Made by a program: the position numbers and the translations under genes
Origin: Bigelowiella natans CCMP2755
Taxonomy: Eukaryota; Cercozoa; Chlorarachniophyceae
Assembly (NCBI GenBank): GCA_000320545.1
Contig: ADNK01000008.1
Location: forward strand, 20,356-84,355
DNA: 64,000 bases
Direction: 5' to 3'
In this document: positions 53,890 through 64,000 of the stretch, piece by piece
Numbering within the stretch: position 1 is the first letter of the stretch
How the letters are laid out: each line of letters begins with the position of its first letter
The notes under the pieces: generated by a model
Databases searched by the model: none
Seen by the model: only the letters and a program-made list of their open reading frames with translations
What the model was told of the DNA's origin: nothing

Positions 53890-54600
53890 AAAATAGGTAC
53901 TCTGCGGATACGGGTGACACTCTCTCTTACCTGGCGGCCTCAGTGCTAGCGGCTCTGTACCTCTACACGTACGCAGACATTTCAGCGAATTCGTCCCAGA
54001 TAGCTGACTTGTCGTCCAAATTCACAGAGGTGCTAGCTATGTTGTATCAAAGACTGAAGAAATACGAGGGAGAGGAAGTAGCAAGGGGGTTGACCGAAGT
54101 GTTCCCAAGGAAATATCGCACGGCTCATTTCGATAATCAAATTATAAACAGGTGTATACGCCTAGCTTCTTCGGGATTCTCACTAACAACGGTTTCGGTT
54201 TTAACGAGGATAAACCGTTTTCTGTGGTGCAGTACTCGAGCACAGGTAGGGGCCCTTTTCTTCCTCCAGGATAACGTGTAACATCATCATTCCAGATCCG
54301 ATTGTCCATTGCATGAAGAGAACTGGAAAAGCAATCTTATGATCGTTCCCCCCCCCCTATCCAGGGACAGACCAACTTGTTGTCGGGCCGTTTTTAGCCG
54401 CTAGCAGTGTGCCGATATACCCCATGCCCAGCTGGGATGATCGGAGAGCAAAAAACGATTCTGAGGATTACTTTCTCGTAATCGGAGTATCAGCGTTGTT
54501 CGGTCTCTTGTTCACCATATTGCTCTACCTCATCTACTACTGGTATAAGAACCGCAAAAGCAATCGTCAGAAGAGGAATAAGCTCTTAATGGGTTGTAAA

Positions 54601-54636
<36 letters not shown>

Positions 54637-56946
54637 GTGGTGGTGAGGGAGAGCGGATGAAACATGCTGACTATTATGTGCTCCTGATACTTAAAACAGT
54701 AACATGAGCAAACTCATTTCATCATTATTCTAATGGTACCGGGTGACGATTAAGATTTTCCTGGGTTATTACATATTGTGAGATTGTTGTGTAGTGTACT
54801 CCTGTTGCTATCGCCAATACTGGCTGACTCCAAAAGAATTTATTCGAAAATAATTGAATATATGCTGCGTGTCGTTGGGAGTCCCGTATCAACGCCCAAG
54901 CCCAAAACAATAATCCGATTTTGCTTCGCCGCAAGTGCGGAGTTTACAACTAATCGAAACGTTTCCCTCTTTCTCCTACCACAGAATTGTTACAGGGATT
55001 GTTCTTCTTGTTCATCGAGCTAGCGGATTTTTTTACGGATATACTATCGTTCTACGCGATCTTGACGGGATCTTTCAGCACTGTTATCCGTGTCGCCTAC
55101 TCAACCATCTTCGTTGTGGCTGGGCTTGCGTCGATATACAACGTTTACATTCGTACGTGGATCCTTAGAATGTTATGGCGAACAACGCATCTCAATACTA
55201 GGTACCATGGCATGATGGAATGAGAGGGGAACAAAAAAGGAGAAAGATGGGAGAGCTTTACAGCCCACAGCTACTCTTGTACTAATTCGCTTCTTCCACT
55301 TCCACCACCACCACCACCACCACCACCACCACTACGAAAAAGGTATTACGAGGAGGTATGGCATGGGAAAAACAATGACATTTTGTACGCGAAGAGTATC
55401 TATGACAACCTCCTATCAGTGGTGCGCAAAATGGAGGATGCCAAGAGCGATATGCTGGTGCGGGGTTCATATTAAATTAGCCAAATTAGTGAGAGAGCGA
55501 GCGCATCAGATAATTAAGGATTTAACTGTAGGTTTTTGCGCTCGAAGATCTTCCCTTCTGTGTGATCAACGTGATTCTCCTTGAGACCAGCGCCCTATCC
55601 AGATCAGAGAGATCGATTTTCACGGCGAGCATTATGTTCAGTGTCTTCTTCATGGGATTCAAGTTCAGGGCGTTTCGGGCATTTTGCAATTACAAGAGCA
55701 AATTTCAAAAATCAAAGAAAGATTTCGAAGATATAGGTATAACTCTCAACCCCCACCAGGTATGCGTAGTTTTGAAACCTAAAAGAGCGAAAAAGATGCG
55801 GTAGTTGTGTGGTTGTGTGGTTGTGTGTGTCTAAATTGTAATATCATCTACCATCGTTATTATAATTTATCATAGCACCAAACGTATGAAGACATCGACA
55901 ATTTCGTGGAGCAGCTTAAGGGGATGATAAGGGAAGGAAAAACCAATGTGAGAATTTCCAATGTGGGAATTCGCAAAGGAAGTCCCAAACGACGGAATAC
56001 GCGCCGCAACACACATGGCGGCGAAAGTGCCAGTACGAAGTCCATCCAGAATGCTGGTAGCCTATCACATACTCGAGCAGATAGGAATGCGTTGCCCTTT
56101 TCGCCAACATCACAAGATCCAGCCAACCCGGTTAATGGGGGTGTGGATTTGCAAACTTCGGGGATGTTCGAACTTGAGGAGTCGTCTGCTATCCTGATTA
56201 GAAACGATGAAGTTTTAAACAGGAATAAAAAGCTCGTTCCCTCCGTCGAACGAGCGCAAAGCAGTGATCTTTGTTCGGAGACTTCCATTGATATCAAGAG
56301 AGACAAGAACGAGGTTTCCCCAAAAATTCTTCCACCTGGATTGCTCGACCGTGTTAGTTTCCGACAGGGCGGGGGTAAGACGCAGGGTACTGTGGTGAAG
56401 ATTGAGATCGACGAGAAGGACAACCGTACCATATTTATCAAAGACATGGACGATAAGCACTGGAAGATCTCTGGCAAGAAAGTAAGTGCGGGTAAAGTCC
56501 ATATCATCCAACGAGCTCCCAACTCAGCTAAGGCGCATAGCACCGAGAGCACGGGATACAAACTCTATAAACCAGGTACGATCATAGATGTATCTTGTGT
56601 TGGAATCCGTGTATGTTGTCATGGAGATATAAGCGATGAACACTTTTCCCGCCAATTTTACGCAATCTCCTCTCAAAATGTTGACTGTCTTTCTTCGTCG
56701 TGTGCATTTACGTTTTTCTTTCGCTTACTGCCAGGCACCAGCGTTTACGTATTCTCCCGAGGGCTGAAGGAATGGATTCCTTCAAAGATATGCTCATTGA
56801 CCATCACTGAAATTTTCGACAATGACAAGAGATTAAGGATGGTTAAGATAGCAGCTCTTGTCAAATTTAAGGAGCGTAAGGGTAAGAAGCTTGTGAAAGA
56901 TATCTTCAATCGTTCTTCATTGAGAAAGACGCGACCGCCAGCATGA
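51377..56946 (+). CDS. Receptor-like protein: periplasmic-binding-like ectodomain, multiple TM helices, basic cytoplasmic tail
   Basis: The start (51377) is followed by a signal peptide (VGWIFVVLAILCGHSADA). Exons through 54400 build a type I periplasmic-binding-like ectodomain: STYIASNSSFDLVMAPYSSG, YNGAATIAFAYVDSTFTEQA, ASQVASESGMTVLSTDI and DVLVVCSYSLCSSFL. N-x-S/T sites are frequent. A first helix (YFLVIGVSALFGLLFTILLY, 54470-54530) is followed by two more in exon 54985-55200 (LFFLFIELADFFTDILSFYA; VAYSTIFVVAGLASIYNVYI) and two in exon 55547-55760 (FCVINVILLETSAL; FTASIMFSVFFMGFKF). The tail (55875-56946) is basic and Ser-rich, with two strand-rich units near RVSFRQGGGKTQGTVVKIEI and YVFSRGLKEWIPSKICSL. 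The stop is TGA at 56944-56946. Ligand and partner are unknown. It resembles neither a class C GPCR nor a guanylate cyclase after the first helix. Confidence 0.65.
52429..52470. repeat. (TA)n microsatellite
   Basis: About 42 bases in a receptor-gene intron. Further runs lie at 52556-52594, 52747-52776 and 53847-53886. Confidence 0.9.
53375..53468. repeat. (TC)n(CA)n(TA)n compound microsatellite
   Basis: Three contiguous dinucleotide runs within an intron of the receptor gene. Confidence 0.9.
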
Positions 56947-57111
56947 GCAATGCAAAGGCTAGAAAACCCAGTGTAAGGACTTTAAATGCCAATCTTGAAA
57001 AAGTATAAGAATCGCCCATTCTGCAGCAACTACTGCGTCATCATCACATAGTGACCACATCGTGCATGTCACAGCTAGATACCAGTAGTCACGCACCATT
57101 CTAGTTTCATA

Positions 57112-57160
<49 letters not shown>

Positions 57161-57164
<4 letters not shown>

Positions 57165-57199
57165 CGGATGTAATAAAAAGTTTAAATTTTTTTCAATGG
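57161..57199. repeat. Copy of the foldback-element terminal repeat
   Basis: GAGACGGATGTAATAAAAAG followed by TTTAAATTTTTTTCAATGG matches the left end of the element at 39771-39946 with few differences. It directly abuts a (TA)n run. No opposite end was found nearby, so it is probably a solo or truncated copy. Confidence 0.6.
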
Positions 57200-57360
57200 T
57201 ATAAATATATATATATATATATTGCTTGCATGTTGCGTTGACACAATGAATGTGAACTTGCATCGCAGCTAGCTAGCTAGCGCAGGCCCCTAACTAGCTA
57301 ACACTCTTATTCGCTATCTAGCTATGCTACGTCATCGCAACATTGAGATGACGCACCAAA

Positions 57361-57413
57361 AAAGTCGAGACAGCAGCTAGGGGGCTAGCTAGCTAGCTCC
57401 CCATCTCGACTTT
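57361..57413. repeat. 53-bp near-perfect hairpin
   Basis: AAAGTCGAGA at 57361-57370 is the exact reverse complement of TCTCGACTTT at 57404-57413. The inner part, GGGG-CTAGC...GCTAG-CTCCCC, is also self-complementary. Confidence 0.75.
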
Positions 57414-57834
57414 CTACATCAAGCTCGTTGTTCGAACTGATGATGTTTCGAGCTAATGCCATTGACAGGGCTCCCTGTGCGATGCAGCAGACTTGGACAT
57501 GCTAGCATGCGTGTGCTTTTTGTGTTATGTGTATACCATTTGTTGTTTGCGATGCATGCGATGCTAGCTAGCTAGTGTGTCGCCAAACTACGATTACATG
57601 TTGCATAACTAGTCTTCTAGCTAGGTACACAAAGCTAGAAAGCTCGAGAGCTCTAGAGTAGCTAGGTAGGTGAGCTACTACACTAGTACATGTATACGAT
57701 GCTATAAAGTGCGCCCACGATACATGTAGCTTTTATAGCTACATACATCATGCTAAATTATGTGCATACACAAAACAATGCTAAATATAATGATTATTTT
57801 TCACGTAAACATAGTAAAAATATATCTAATATAT

Positions 57835-57882
<48 letters not shown>

Positions 57883-58079
57883 CCATATGACATGTGGATG
57901 GGAATATTTAGCTTATTATTGTGACTTATCCAAAACAATGTGTGGTTGCATCCGCGAGCTATCTTCATGTACACTTTCCCCAGTTTTATGTTCATGTGGG
58001 GCAATCCGGATGCTCTCCTCGATCATCCGGAAGCAGCAAATTGCATCCAAAGCTCTTAAGGAAATTTCCCTCCCCCAAC

Positions 58080-59365
58080 CTATTGCTTAGTTTCCTCATC
58101 AGCATCAAGATCGTCGTACATGATCTTGCGCAATTCATTTGAGAGGCCGCTCTCCTTATGCTCAGCAGACAGGCAGATTTTCTCCACTGAAGTGTATTTG
58201 ATTTAAATTATATAAAGGCAGAAAAACTATAACAATGTTGTCTTACTTGCTACGATCTTATGGAAGTAAAAATCGCGCTCCTTGAGGACAATCTTCATAT
58301 TTCGTTCGTATTCTTCCACCTTCTTCTTGTACCTAGTACAAAAAGCCCATCTTAATGATAATCTTGCGGTGGGGTTCCGACTACTTACTCTTCAATTTTC
58401 TGTGAAGATCCTCCAGAGTTACGCTTCATGATTCTGTTGGTATTTCAGTATATTATCGAGTCCACTAAAGTGATATATTCTACAATTCTACCTGCTGCCC
58501 TTAGATGAAATTGGTTTACGATAAGCCGACGCCTGAATTACGTCGAGGTTCAAATATGAACGGTCCTCATGCATTTGGTATTTATGAACCTTTTTAGGTC
58601 TGTTCAAGGCTCCCGATTGATTTTCTTTGTTTTTCATCATCTTTGAAACTCCTTTCGATTTTGCCCTTCTAGCTTCCTGAAACGATTTTTATTACTGAGA
58701 CCCAACGGGCATAAACAAGTCGAGCAAGTTACCGCATCGTATCCTTCTCCACTGTCGTTGCATTGGAAAAATTGATACATCCACTGCAAAAATTCCAAGT
58801 TGTCCTGATACCTACAGTTGGATCATCTAGTTATTTAGGGTTTTGGCACTTAAATAAATGACTCGACTTGGCTTTGATTAGCTTCTGGATGGGAACGATC
58901 TGCACAACCGAATTCCGTCAGGTCAAGCAGCAACATGAAAAAAACTTGGACTACCTTCTTCACACCAAGTTTGGTGAAAGCATCCTGCACAAGCTTGAAG
59001 TTCACCGCATACTCATGGTCGTACTTTGCGCCGAAATTGACCTGATCGACAGTTCCCAATGGATCAAATTCTCTGCACACCAATATAATTCTATATTAAA
59101 AACCTTGCTCATCTTTATTTTTCTTGGGAAAAGAGAATCCACAATTTGACAGTGTATAGCTCCAGTTGCACATTCTTCCACTTTGCCAATTCTGAGGCTG
59201 AGTAAAGAGTTCACCCATTCGATTAACTCGGAACGGCTCTTGAAATATGCCTCTGAGGGGAAGAATGATGGACGAAATTAGTGTAAATCTATCGGGTTGA
59301 TGCATCGATTCTTCTACGTTACCATTCATCATTCCTACGGCGGGCTCATTGACGTACGTTGACAT
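58080..59365 (-). CDS. MAPRE: EB1-type microtubule plus-end binding protein
   Basis: EB1 proteins track growing microtubule ends and recruit partners through a C-terminal EBH domain. Exon 1 is MSTYVNEPAVGMMNG (59365, donor GTAACG). The CH domain follows: YFKSRSELIEWVNSLLSL, GKVEECATGAIHCQIVDSLF, VNFGAKYDHEYAVNFKLVQD, IVPIQKLIKAK and QDNLEFLQWMYQFFQCNDSG. A basic linker carries SKGVSKMMKNKENQSG. The EBH region shows RDFYFHKIVA and KVEKICLSAEHKESGL, matching the FYF.KL..IE..C signature. The protein ends DDLDADEETKQ with TAG at 58080-58082, so it lacks the C-terminal EEY/F that recruits CAP-Gly proteins. The CH domain carries a short extra piece (REFDPLGTVDQ) between MSK and VNFGAKY. Introns are 50-70 bp. 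Confidence 0.88.
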
Positions 59366-59467
59366 GGTTCTCTAGCTGGACTCGGGCAGATCTAAATATG
59401 AATAAGGTCTTTTTCCTTCTCGTAGGTTCTCTCAAATGTTTAAATTTATATATCGAGACATCAAAAC
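59366..59467. promoter_or_regulatory. Very short divergent spacer between EB1 and the coiled-coil gene
   Basis: Only about 100 bp separate the two start codons, so promoters and 5' UTRs must overlap if both starts are right. Confidence 0.4.
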
Positions 59468-62400
59468 ATGGGTGTCGCATTATCAGTATCCACTTCAAAA
59501 GACAAACTCGATTTTCAAGAAGACTTGAATCTTGTCCGAAAAAGCTCTGAGCGGGTCGAAACAACAAAGCCGTTAAGTTTTGAGAAACCCTTTCGCGCTT
59601 TTCTCGGTTTTCTTCCAAACCTAGAAACGAAAATCCACTGGAATTCTCATCTCTTGAAGTTCTCCGAGACAAAAAATATACAAACCCAACTTCGTAATAT
59701 ATTCGCTTTACCATTGTCGCAAAGGGATAAAGGATGTCATTTTGTCTCAGCTGAAGCGATCCAAACAGAGCAAGTACAACAGATACATTAGTACGATTCG
59801 TACATAACTTCATCGTCTACTCTTCAGCGTCGCGACGGTCGACCAACTCCCTCCCTCCCTAAAGGGAAAAAAATGGTTATCCGCATTCATATTTTTTTCT
59901 CATACATGTAGCTTGTGGAAAATCCGGTCTCTAGAACATAAAACATAAGGGAGTCAGATTTGAACTACCGAAAACTCGAACTCCTATCAAATATTCGATA
60001 TGTTGCCTCAGGAAAACATGAAGAGCCAGGAGGAAGGTAAATACATAACATTTGATATTTAGTAACTCGTAGTGCTGATAAATATTCTCGAAGGGGTGCC
60101 AAATTTTGACGAATATGACACAAATCACGATGGGTTCATCGACCAAAAAGAGTTCCTCCACGCCTTCGAGACGAGTTCTAACCGTGCGGAGAATCCTCGA
60201 ATTACAGCCCCAACAATATTACACCAAAATACAGACACCAGGAAACCTCCTTATGCTCTACCAAGAGGTTTGTCTTGTTTTCGCGTAGCAAGTCATGCTC
60301 TAAAAATTATATTTCCACAGGCGCAGAAACTCCAGGCCCTCGTAGCTCAAATGGTCACAAAATCGAAAGACAAAGTGATCCGAGGGACTATTCCTCGCGA
60401 TTAAGGGTAAATTCAGGTACACAACCACGTAAGCTCAGTTTCCAGGACCAACCTTCGACCTCAGAAATCGGGTACCAAGTTTCAACAGTTGCAAAATATC
60501 AAACTTGAAATCAACTTCCAATTCTGATAGGTTAAATTATGGCAGCCAGTCCAGTTTCGCTCAAAATTCTCGTGCCAATCGTAACGTATATCGATACCCT
60601 ATAGAGGAAAGTGGTAAGAAGCAAATTGCTGATGTTGCAGCAAGAATCCGATACATGTCTACTGTTTGTCAGATTTCGAGGATGCAAGTGCTATGATAGC
60701 TAGCGTGAAGATAGGACCCTACGATGAGTTGAAAAAACGTCTTCATCAAATTCAGAATCAACTTAAAGGGGAGCAAGAGAACTGTAAGAAAGAACGCGGA
60801 AAATCTGAGATTCTCAATGCCACACTTTACAACTACAAGGAGAGGCAGAAAGTAAAAGAATTAGACTGCAAGTAATTAAAATCATGCTGACTTCCCAATT
60901 TTTCCAGAAAATTTCTAGTGAAAATGTGAAGCTCAAGCGTGCGCTGGAGGAAACTGTGAGCGCTTTCGAAGACTTGAAAGATAAACACGGGAAACTTCAA
61001 AGAAGTTACGAAATTCTTGAGGGTCGAAAAAGTGCTATCGACAGAAAATTGCAGACGAGAGGCGTTCAAGAGCGTGATTATATGAAGAGTATGTCAGAAT
61101 TGAATCAAGAAAATGTGAAGTTAAAAAGACAACTAGGATTTACACGTCACAAATTTCACGAGATTAATCGCACTGTGGAAGACCGCGATGGAGAGATTAA
61201 GCGATTAAAACTTCAGCTGCAGACTGCGGAAGCTAAGGAAGCACAAAAGTTGAAGAAGAATCGTCAACTGATCATGAATTCGGCAGATGGTGACTCCCAG
61301 AACCGAATTTTAAAGGAGGAAATCGCTGACGTATTAAAAGAAAGTCAACGTTTGAAGATGGAGTATGAAAGAAAGTTATCAGAGCAAGAAACCGAGAATA
61401 AAGAAAAACGGAAGCAATACATAAACGAAGCCATGAAGAAAACTCAACAGGTCGCTCTTCTAAAGGAAGAATTACAAAATATAAAGCGATCTGGGGCAGA
61501 CGACGTCCAGAGACTTAGTAATATGTTAACCAAATTCATCAACGATGAAAAGATGCGAGACAAGATGGCCACATCCAAAGCTATCACGGAGGTAGCGAGA
61601 GGCAGCGAGCGAGCTAAACAGTTGGAAGAAAAACTAAAGGATGCCGAGAGACAGATGCAGAGTCTTGAGGATTTGAAGGTAGAAGCAGCCAAGGCAAATG
61701 GCAGATCTGAACTGTTGTTGGAAAAACTTCAAAAGGCAGAGGAAGAGCTTCAAAAGAGCGAGAAGTTGAAGGGACATCTGTATGGCACATTAAATTCGCT
61801 CCAAACTGAACGAGAAGCCCGGAACAAACTATTGGAAGAGAACAAAGCATTGTCTAACGAACTTGAACGACTTCGCGTTCGGCAAGGCGATGATTTAAAA
61901 GTTAACGGTTTGCGGTCGTTAGAGTCTAGTTTCGGCAAAACAGAACTGAAGGCGATCATTGATAAGAGCCTTTCTGGACCAACGGAGAACACATCAAGGG
62001 AAATTGGAAAAATATCCGAACGATTGGAACAGCTTAACACCAGTGTTTCCAGTATCGCTGCTGTGATGGATGCAAAAGGTGTGGAAGATGATAAGACATC
62101 CAAAATGCTTAGAGGCCAAATTGTCGAAGATATAAAGTCTGTTTTGAATGGCAGCATTTCTAGATTGACAGAGAACACAGCAAAGGAAATCGGAAATATA
62201 TTAAAAAGACTCCAGGAACTTGAACCAGTTTCGAAAGACACGGCGGCTGCGATAGAGTCGAAGGGAAAGGATGATATTACATTATCTGAAGCTTTCAGAA
62301 ATCAGATAGTCGAAGACTTAAAGTCTACTATTGAAGATAAACTCTTCAAACCTGCGATGGTACAATCAGAAAAAGAGGCAAACAAGATGGTTAGTACTGT

Positions 62401-63245
62401 CTCTAGCGAAATCAAGGCTATTTTTGCTGAAGAAATGAAAGAATCCAGTTCAAAGTCCAAGAAAAATCGCGTCGCCTTTGAAGAGTCTAAGGAGCATCTT
62501 GAGAAGATCGTTGGGACTGCTGTTGATGCCCGAACCGAGAAAATCATGAGTAAACTTCAAGAACTCCAAGACCGAATATTGAAAATTCCTGTAGAGCCGT
62601 CAGGAAAGCAAAAAAGGTATAGTGGTTCATCAGTATTCCCATTCCATGTCATCACTGAAGTTTGTTTACGATAGGAATACTGAATCGAAAGCTTTGGCAT
62701 TATCGACTGGGGTGTATCGAAAAGGGATGCAAAAACTTGAGACATTTTTAGCTGATATGGAAAAGAGAATCATGGCAAAAGAAACTGCAATCGTTCAAAG
62801 TTCTAGCGGATGTAACAAGAAAATGGGGCAAATTGTCCAGGATGTAGGAGAAATCCGGGGTGACATAAAGACCTCACAGAACAAAACCAGAGATCTCGTG
62901 AAGAAACTCGAGAACAAAGTCTCTGGAGCAATATGCACACATGTTGACAAGAAACACGTTCAACTTGCTACTTCCATGAACAAACTAACAAAGGCGACAG
63001 AAAAACTAAAGATTCCAGAAACAAAGATGACAGAAGGAGAAGTCAAACGCATCACTACTGCGATATCAGAGAACATCGTCATACCACCAGTGGAATTCAC
63101 ACCGGAGCAGTCAAATCGATTGTTATCAAGTTTGTTGAAATACTGCGCTGCTTGTGACATAGGATTAGGATCCTTCTTCGGATTGCTAATAATTTTGCTC
63201 TTCTCTGTTCTGACAGATGCCCCAGATTTTTTCGTGTACACTTAA
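59468..63245 (+). CDS. EF-hand, coiled-coil, C-terminal tail-anchored protein
   Basis: The start MGVALSVSTSKDKLDFQED (59468) has Gly2 and Ser6, which suits N-myristoylation. An exon near 60075-60265 holds one EF-hand loop, YDTNHDGFIDQKEFLHAF, with canonical ligands. Ser/Gln-rich linker exons follow (about 60300-60690). From about 60690 to 63100 the protein is almost all heptad coiled coil (for example LKRALEETVSAFEDLKDKHG). Within it lies a 62-residue tandem duplication (61980-62330). After a short intron near 62615 the coil continues to about 63100. It ends with a hydrophobic helix (GSFFGLLIILLFSVL) and a short tail DAPDFFVYT, with TAA at 63243-63245. This suggests a membrane- or basal-body-linked Ca2+-responsive tether, which is inference only. 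Exon borders between 59.8 and 60.9 kb are uncertain. No named family was recognised. Confidence 0.65.
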
Positions 63246-64000
63246 CCACCATATGGACTGCATGCATATACAGATTCGAATCGAAATCATTAGAAAGAAT
63301 CGTGGTGTGTTGTCATGATTCAAAGCGTGCAATGTGATTGCAAAGCAGATATGCATCCGTCAATGCAAGTCATTGAGCTGATATGCACACACAAATCTGC
63401 GTGTGTGTATTTTCTTGGTTGCGTTCGTCATGATTGCATTTGAAATTTCATCATGCCAATCTGCTAGCAATGGACACGAGACACCACTAGACCAACACAC
63501 CGTGCTGTAGCGTGTGATGCGCATGCTAGCATGCACATGTCCTAGCTGATCAATGTGCATGTCCATGCTAGCTAGCTAGATGTCTGTGCACAGCACTGCA
63601 TGGAGACAACATTACTACATAGCCCTTAAAGGCTATGGAGCGTACCGGGTTTTAAGCACACATGCTACACATCATGTGCAGCGAAGAACATGCTTGTGTG
63701 TGGAGTTACATGTGTTCGATTCGCACGTGTGTGCGCTACATAGCCCTCAAAGGCTGCAGAGAACAGCATAGTCTCATCTGGACAGCCTAGTAGTCTAGCA
63801 GTGCTGTGCTAGCTAGCTAGCTGTGGCACGCCAGCACGCATGCTAGCATGTTTGCGTCCATTGTCAGACATGCGCATCGCACAGTCGACGAACAGTTCGA
63901 TTCAACACTAGAGCAGTCCAGCGTGCACCTAGCAACACTGGATCGGAGTGCTAGAGTGTGCTAGCTAGCTAGCTAGAGCCAGAGATAACCAGAGAGTGCT
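63246..64000. other. Terminal spacer rich in TAGC repeats
   Basis: No exon supported. It contains CATGCTAGCATG at 63522-63533 and 63839-63850, GCTAGCTAGCTAG runs (63806-63822, 63960-63975) and a 20-bp direct repeat (63615-63634 and 63736-63755). Confidence 0.5.
63615..63755. repeat. 20-bp direct repeat, 121 bp apart
   Basis: CTACATAGCCCTTAAAGGCT (63615-63634) recurs at 63736-63755 with one change (TTAAA to TCAAA). Each copy contains an imperfect palindrome (AGCCCTTAAAGGCT). Confidence 0.7.

Larger units (their letters stand above)
56947..58079. other. Convergent spacer with hairpin and dispersed-repeat end
   Basis: No exon supported. It contains (TA)n runs (57114-57160, 57838-57879), a copy of the foldback-element end (57161-57199), the hairpin at 57361-57413, and many GCTAGC words, including CATGCTAGCATG at 57498-57509. 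Confidence 0.5.

Overview
This window is nuclear DNA from a unicellular eukaryote that builds cilia or flagella. The genes are split by GT-AG introns, and several are broken by simple-sequence repeats such as (TA)n, (CA)n, (GA)n and trinucleotides. TAA, TAG and TGA all serve as stops, so the code looks standard. The products include BBS2, a centrin-3, an EB1-type protein and a WASH-complex subunit, which together point to a cell with basal bodies. I cannot place it by sequence alone. A flagellated protist, perhaps of the SAR group, is a guess.

Layout. 1-414 is the 3' end of an unidentified plus-strand gene. Minus-strand exons at about 1.3-3.9 kb encode an RGS-domain protein. A minus-strand gene at about 5.9-11.4 kb encodes a many-helix membrane protein with a K+-channel-type pore. 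BBS2 (11.9-20.6 kb, plus) is divergent from it. A SMARCAL1-like SNF2 helicase with a GRF zinc finger lies on the minus strand at 21.7-27.7 kb. A compact block with short introns follows: DBF4-like (plus), centrin-3 (minus), an extended SDR (plus), an acidic MGCGASS protein (minus), a hypothetical gene (plus), anamorsin (plus), WASHC3 (minus) and a four-EF-hand protein (minus). Then come an unexplained block at 43.7-45.7 kb, an RBBP6-like RING protein (minus, 45.7-50.9 kb), a receptor with a periplasmic-binding-like ectodomain and several TM helices (plus, 51.4-56.9 kb), EB1 (minus, 58.1-59.4 kb) and an EF-hand/coiled-coil tail-anchored protein (plus, 59.5-63.2 kb).

Spacers at 20.6-21.7, 30.1-31.1, 34.6-35.6, 39.0-40.2, 57.0-58.1 and 63.2-64.0 kb are rich in TAGC and GCATGC words. 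They hold a foldback element related to copies elsewhere, a 53-bp hairpin and a recurring 12-bp palindrome.

The gene set covers signalling (channel, RGS, receptor, EF-hand proteins), cilium and centrosome (BBS2, centrin-3, EB1), endosomal actin (WASHC3), replication and genome maintenance (DBF4, SMARCAL1), Fe-S assembly (anamorsin) and RNA/ubiquitin (RBBP6). All exon structures were read by eye, so boundaries are provisional. The most unusual items are the channel gene and its RGS neighbour, the receptor with its basic C-terminal tail, and the coiled-coil protein with a 186-bp internal duplication.
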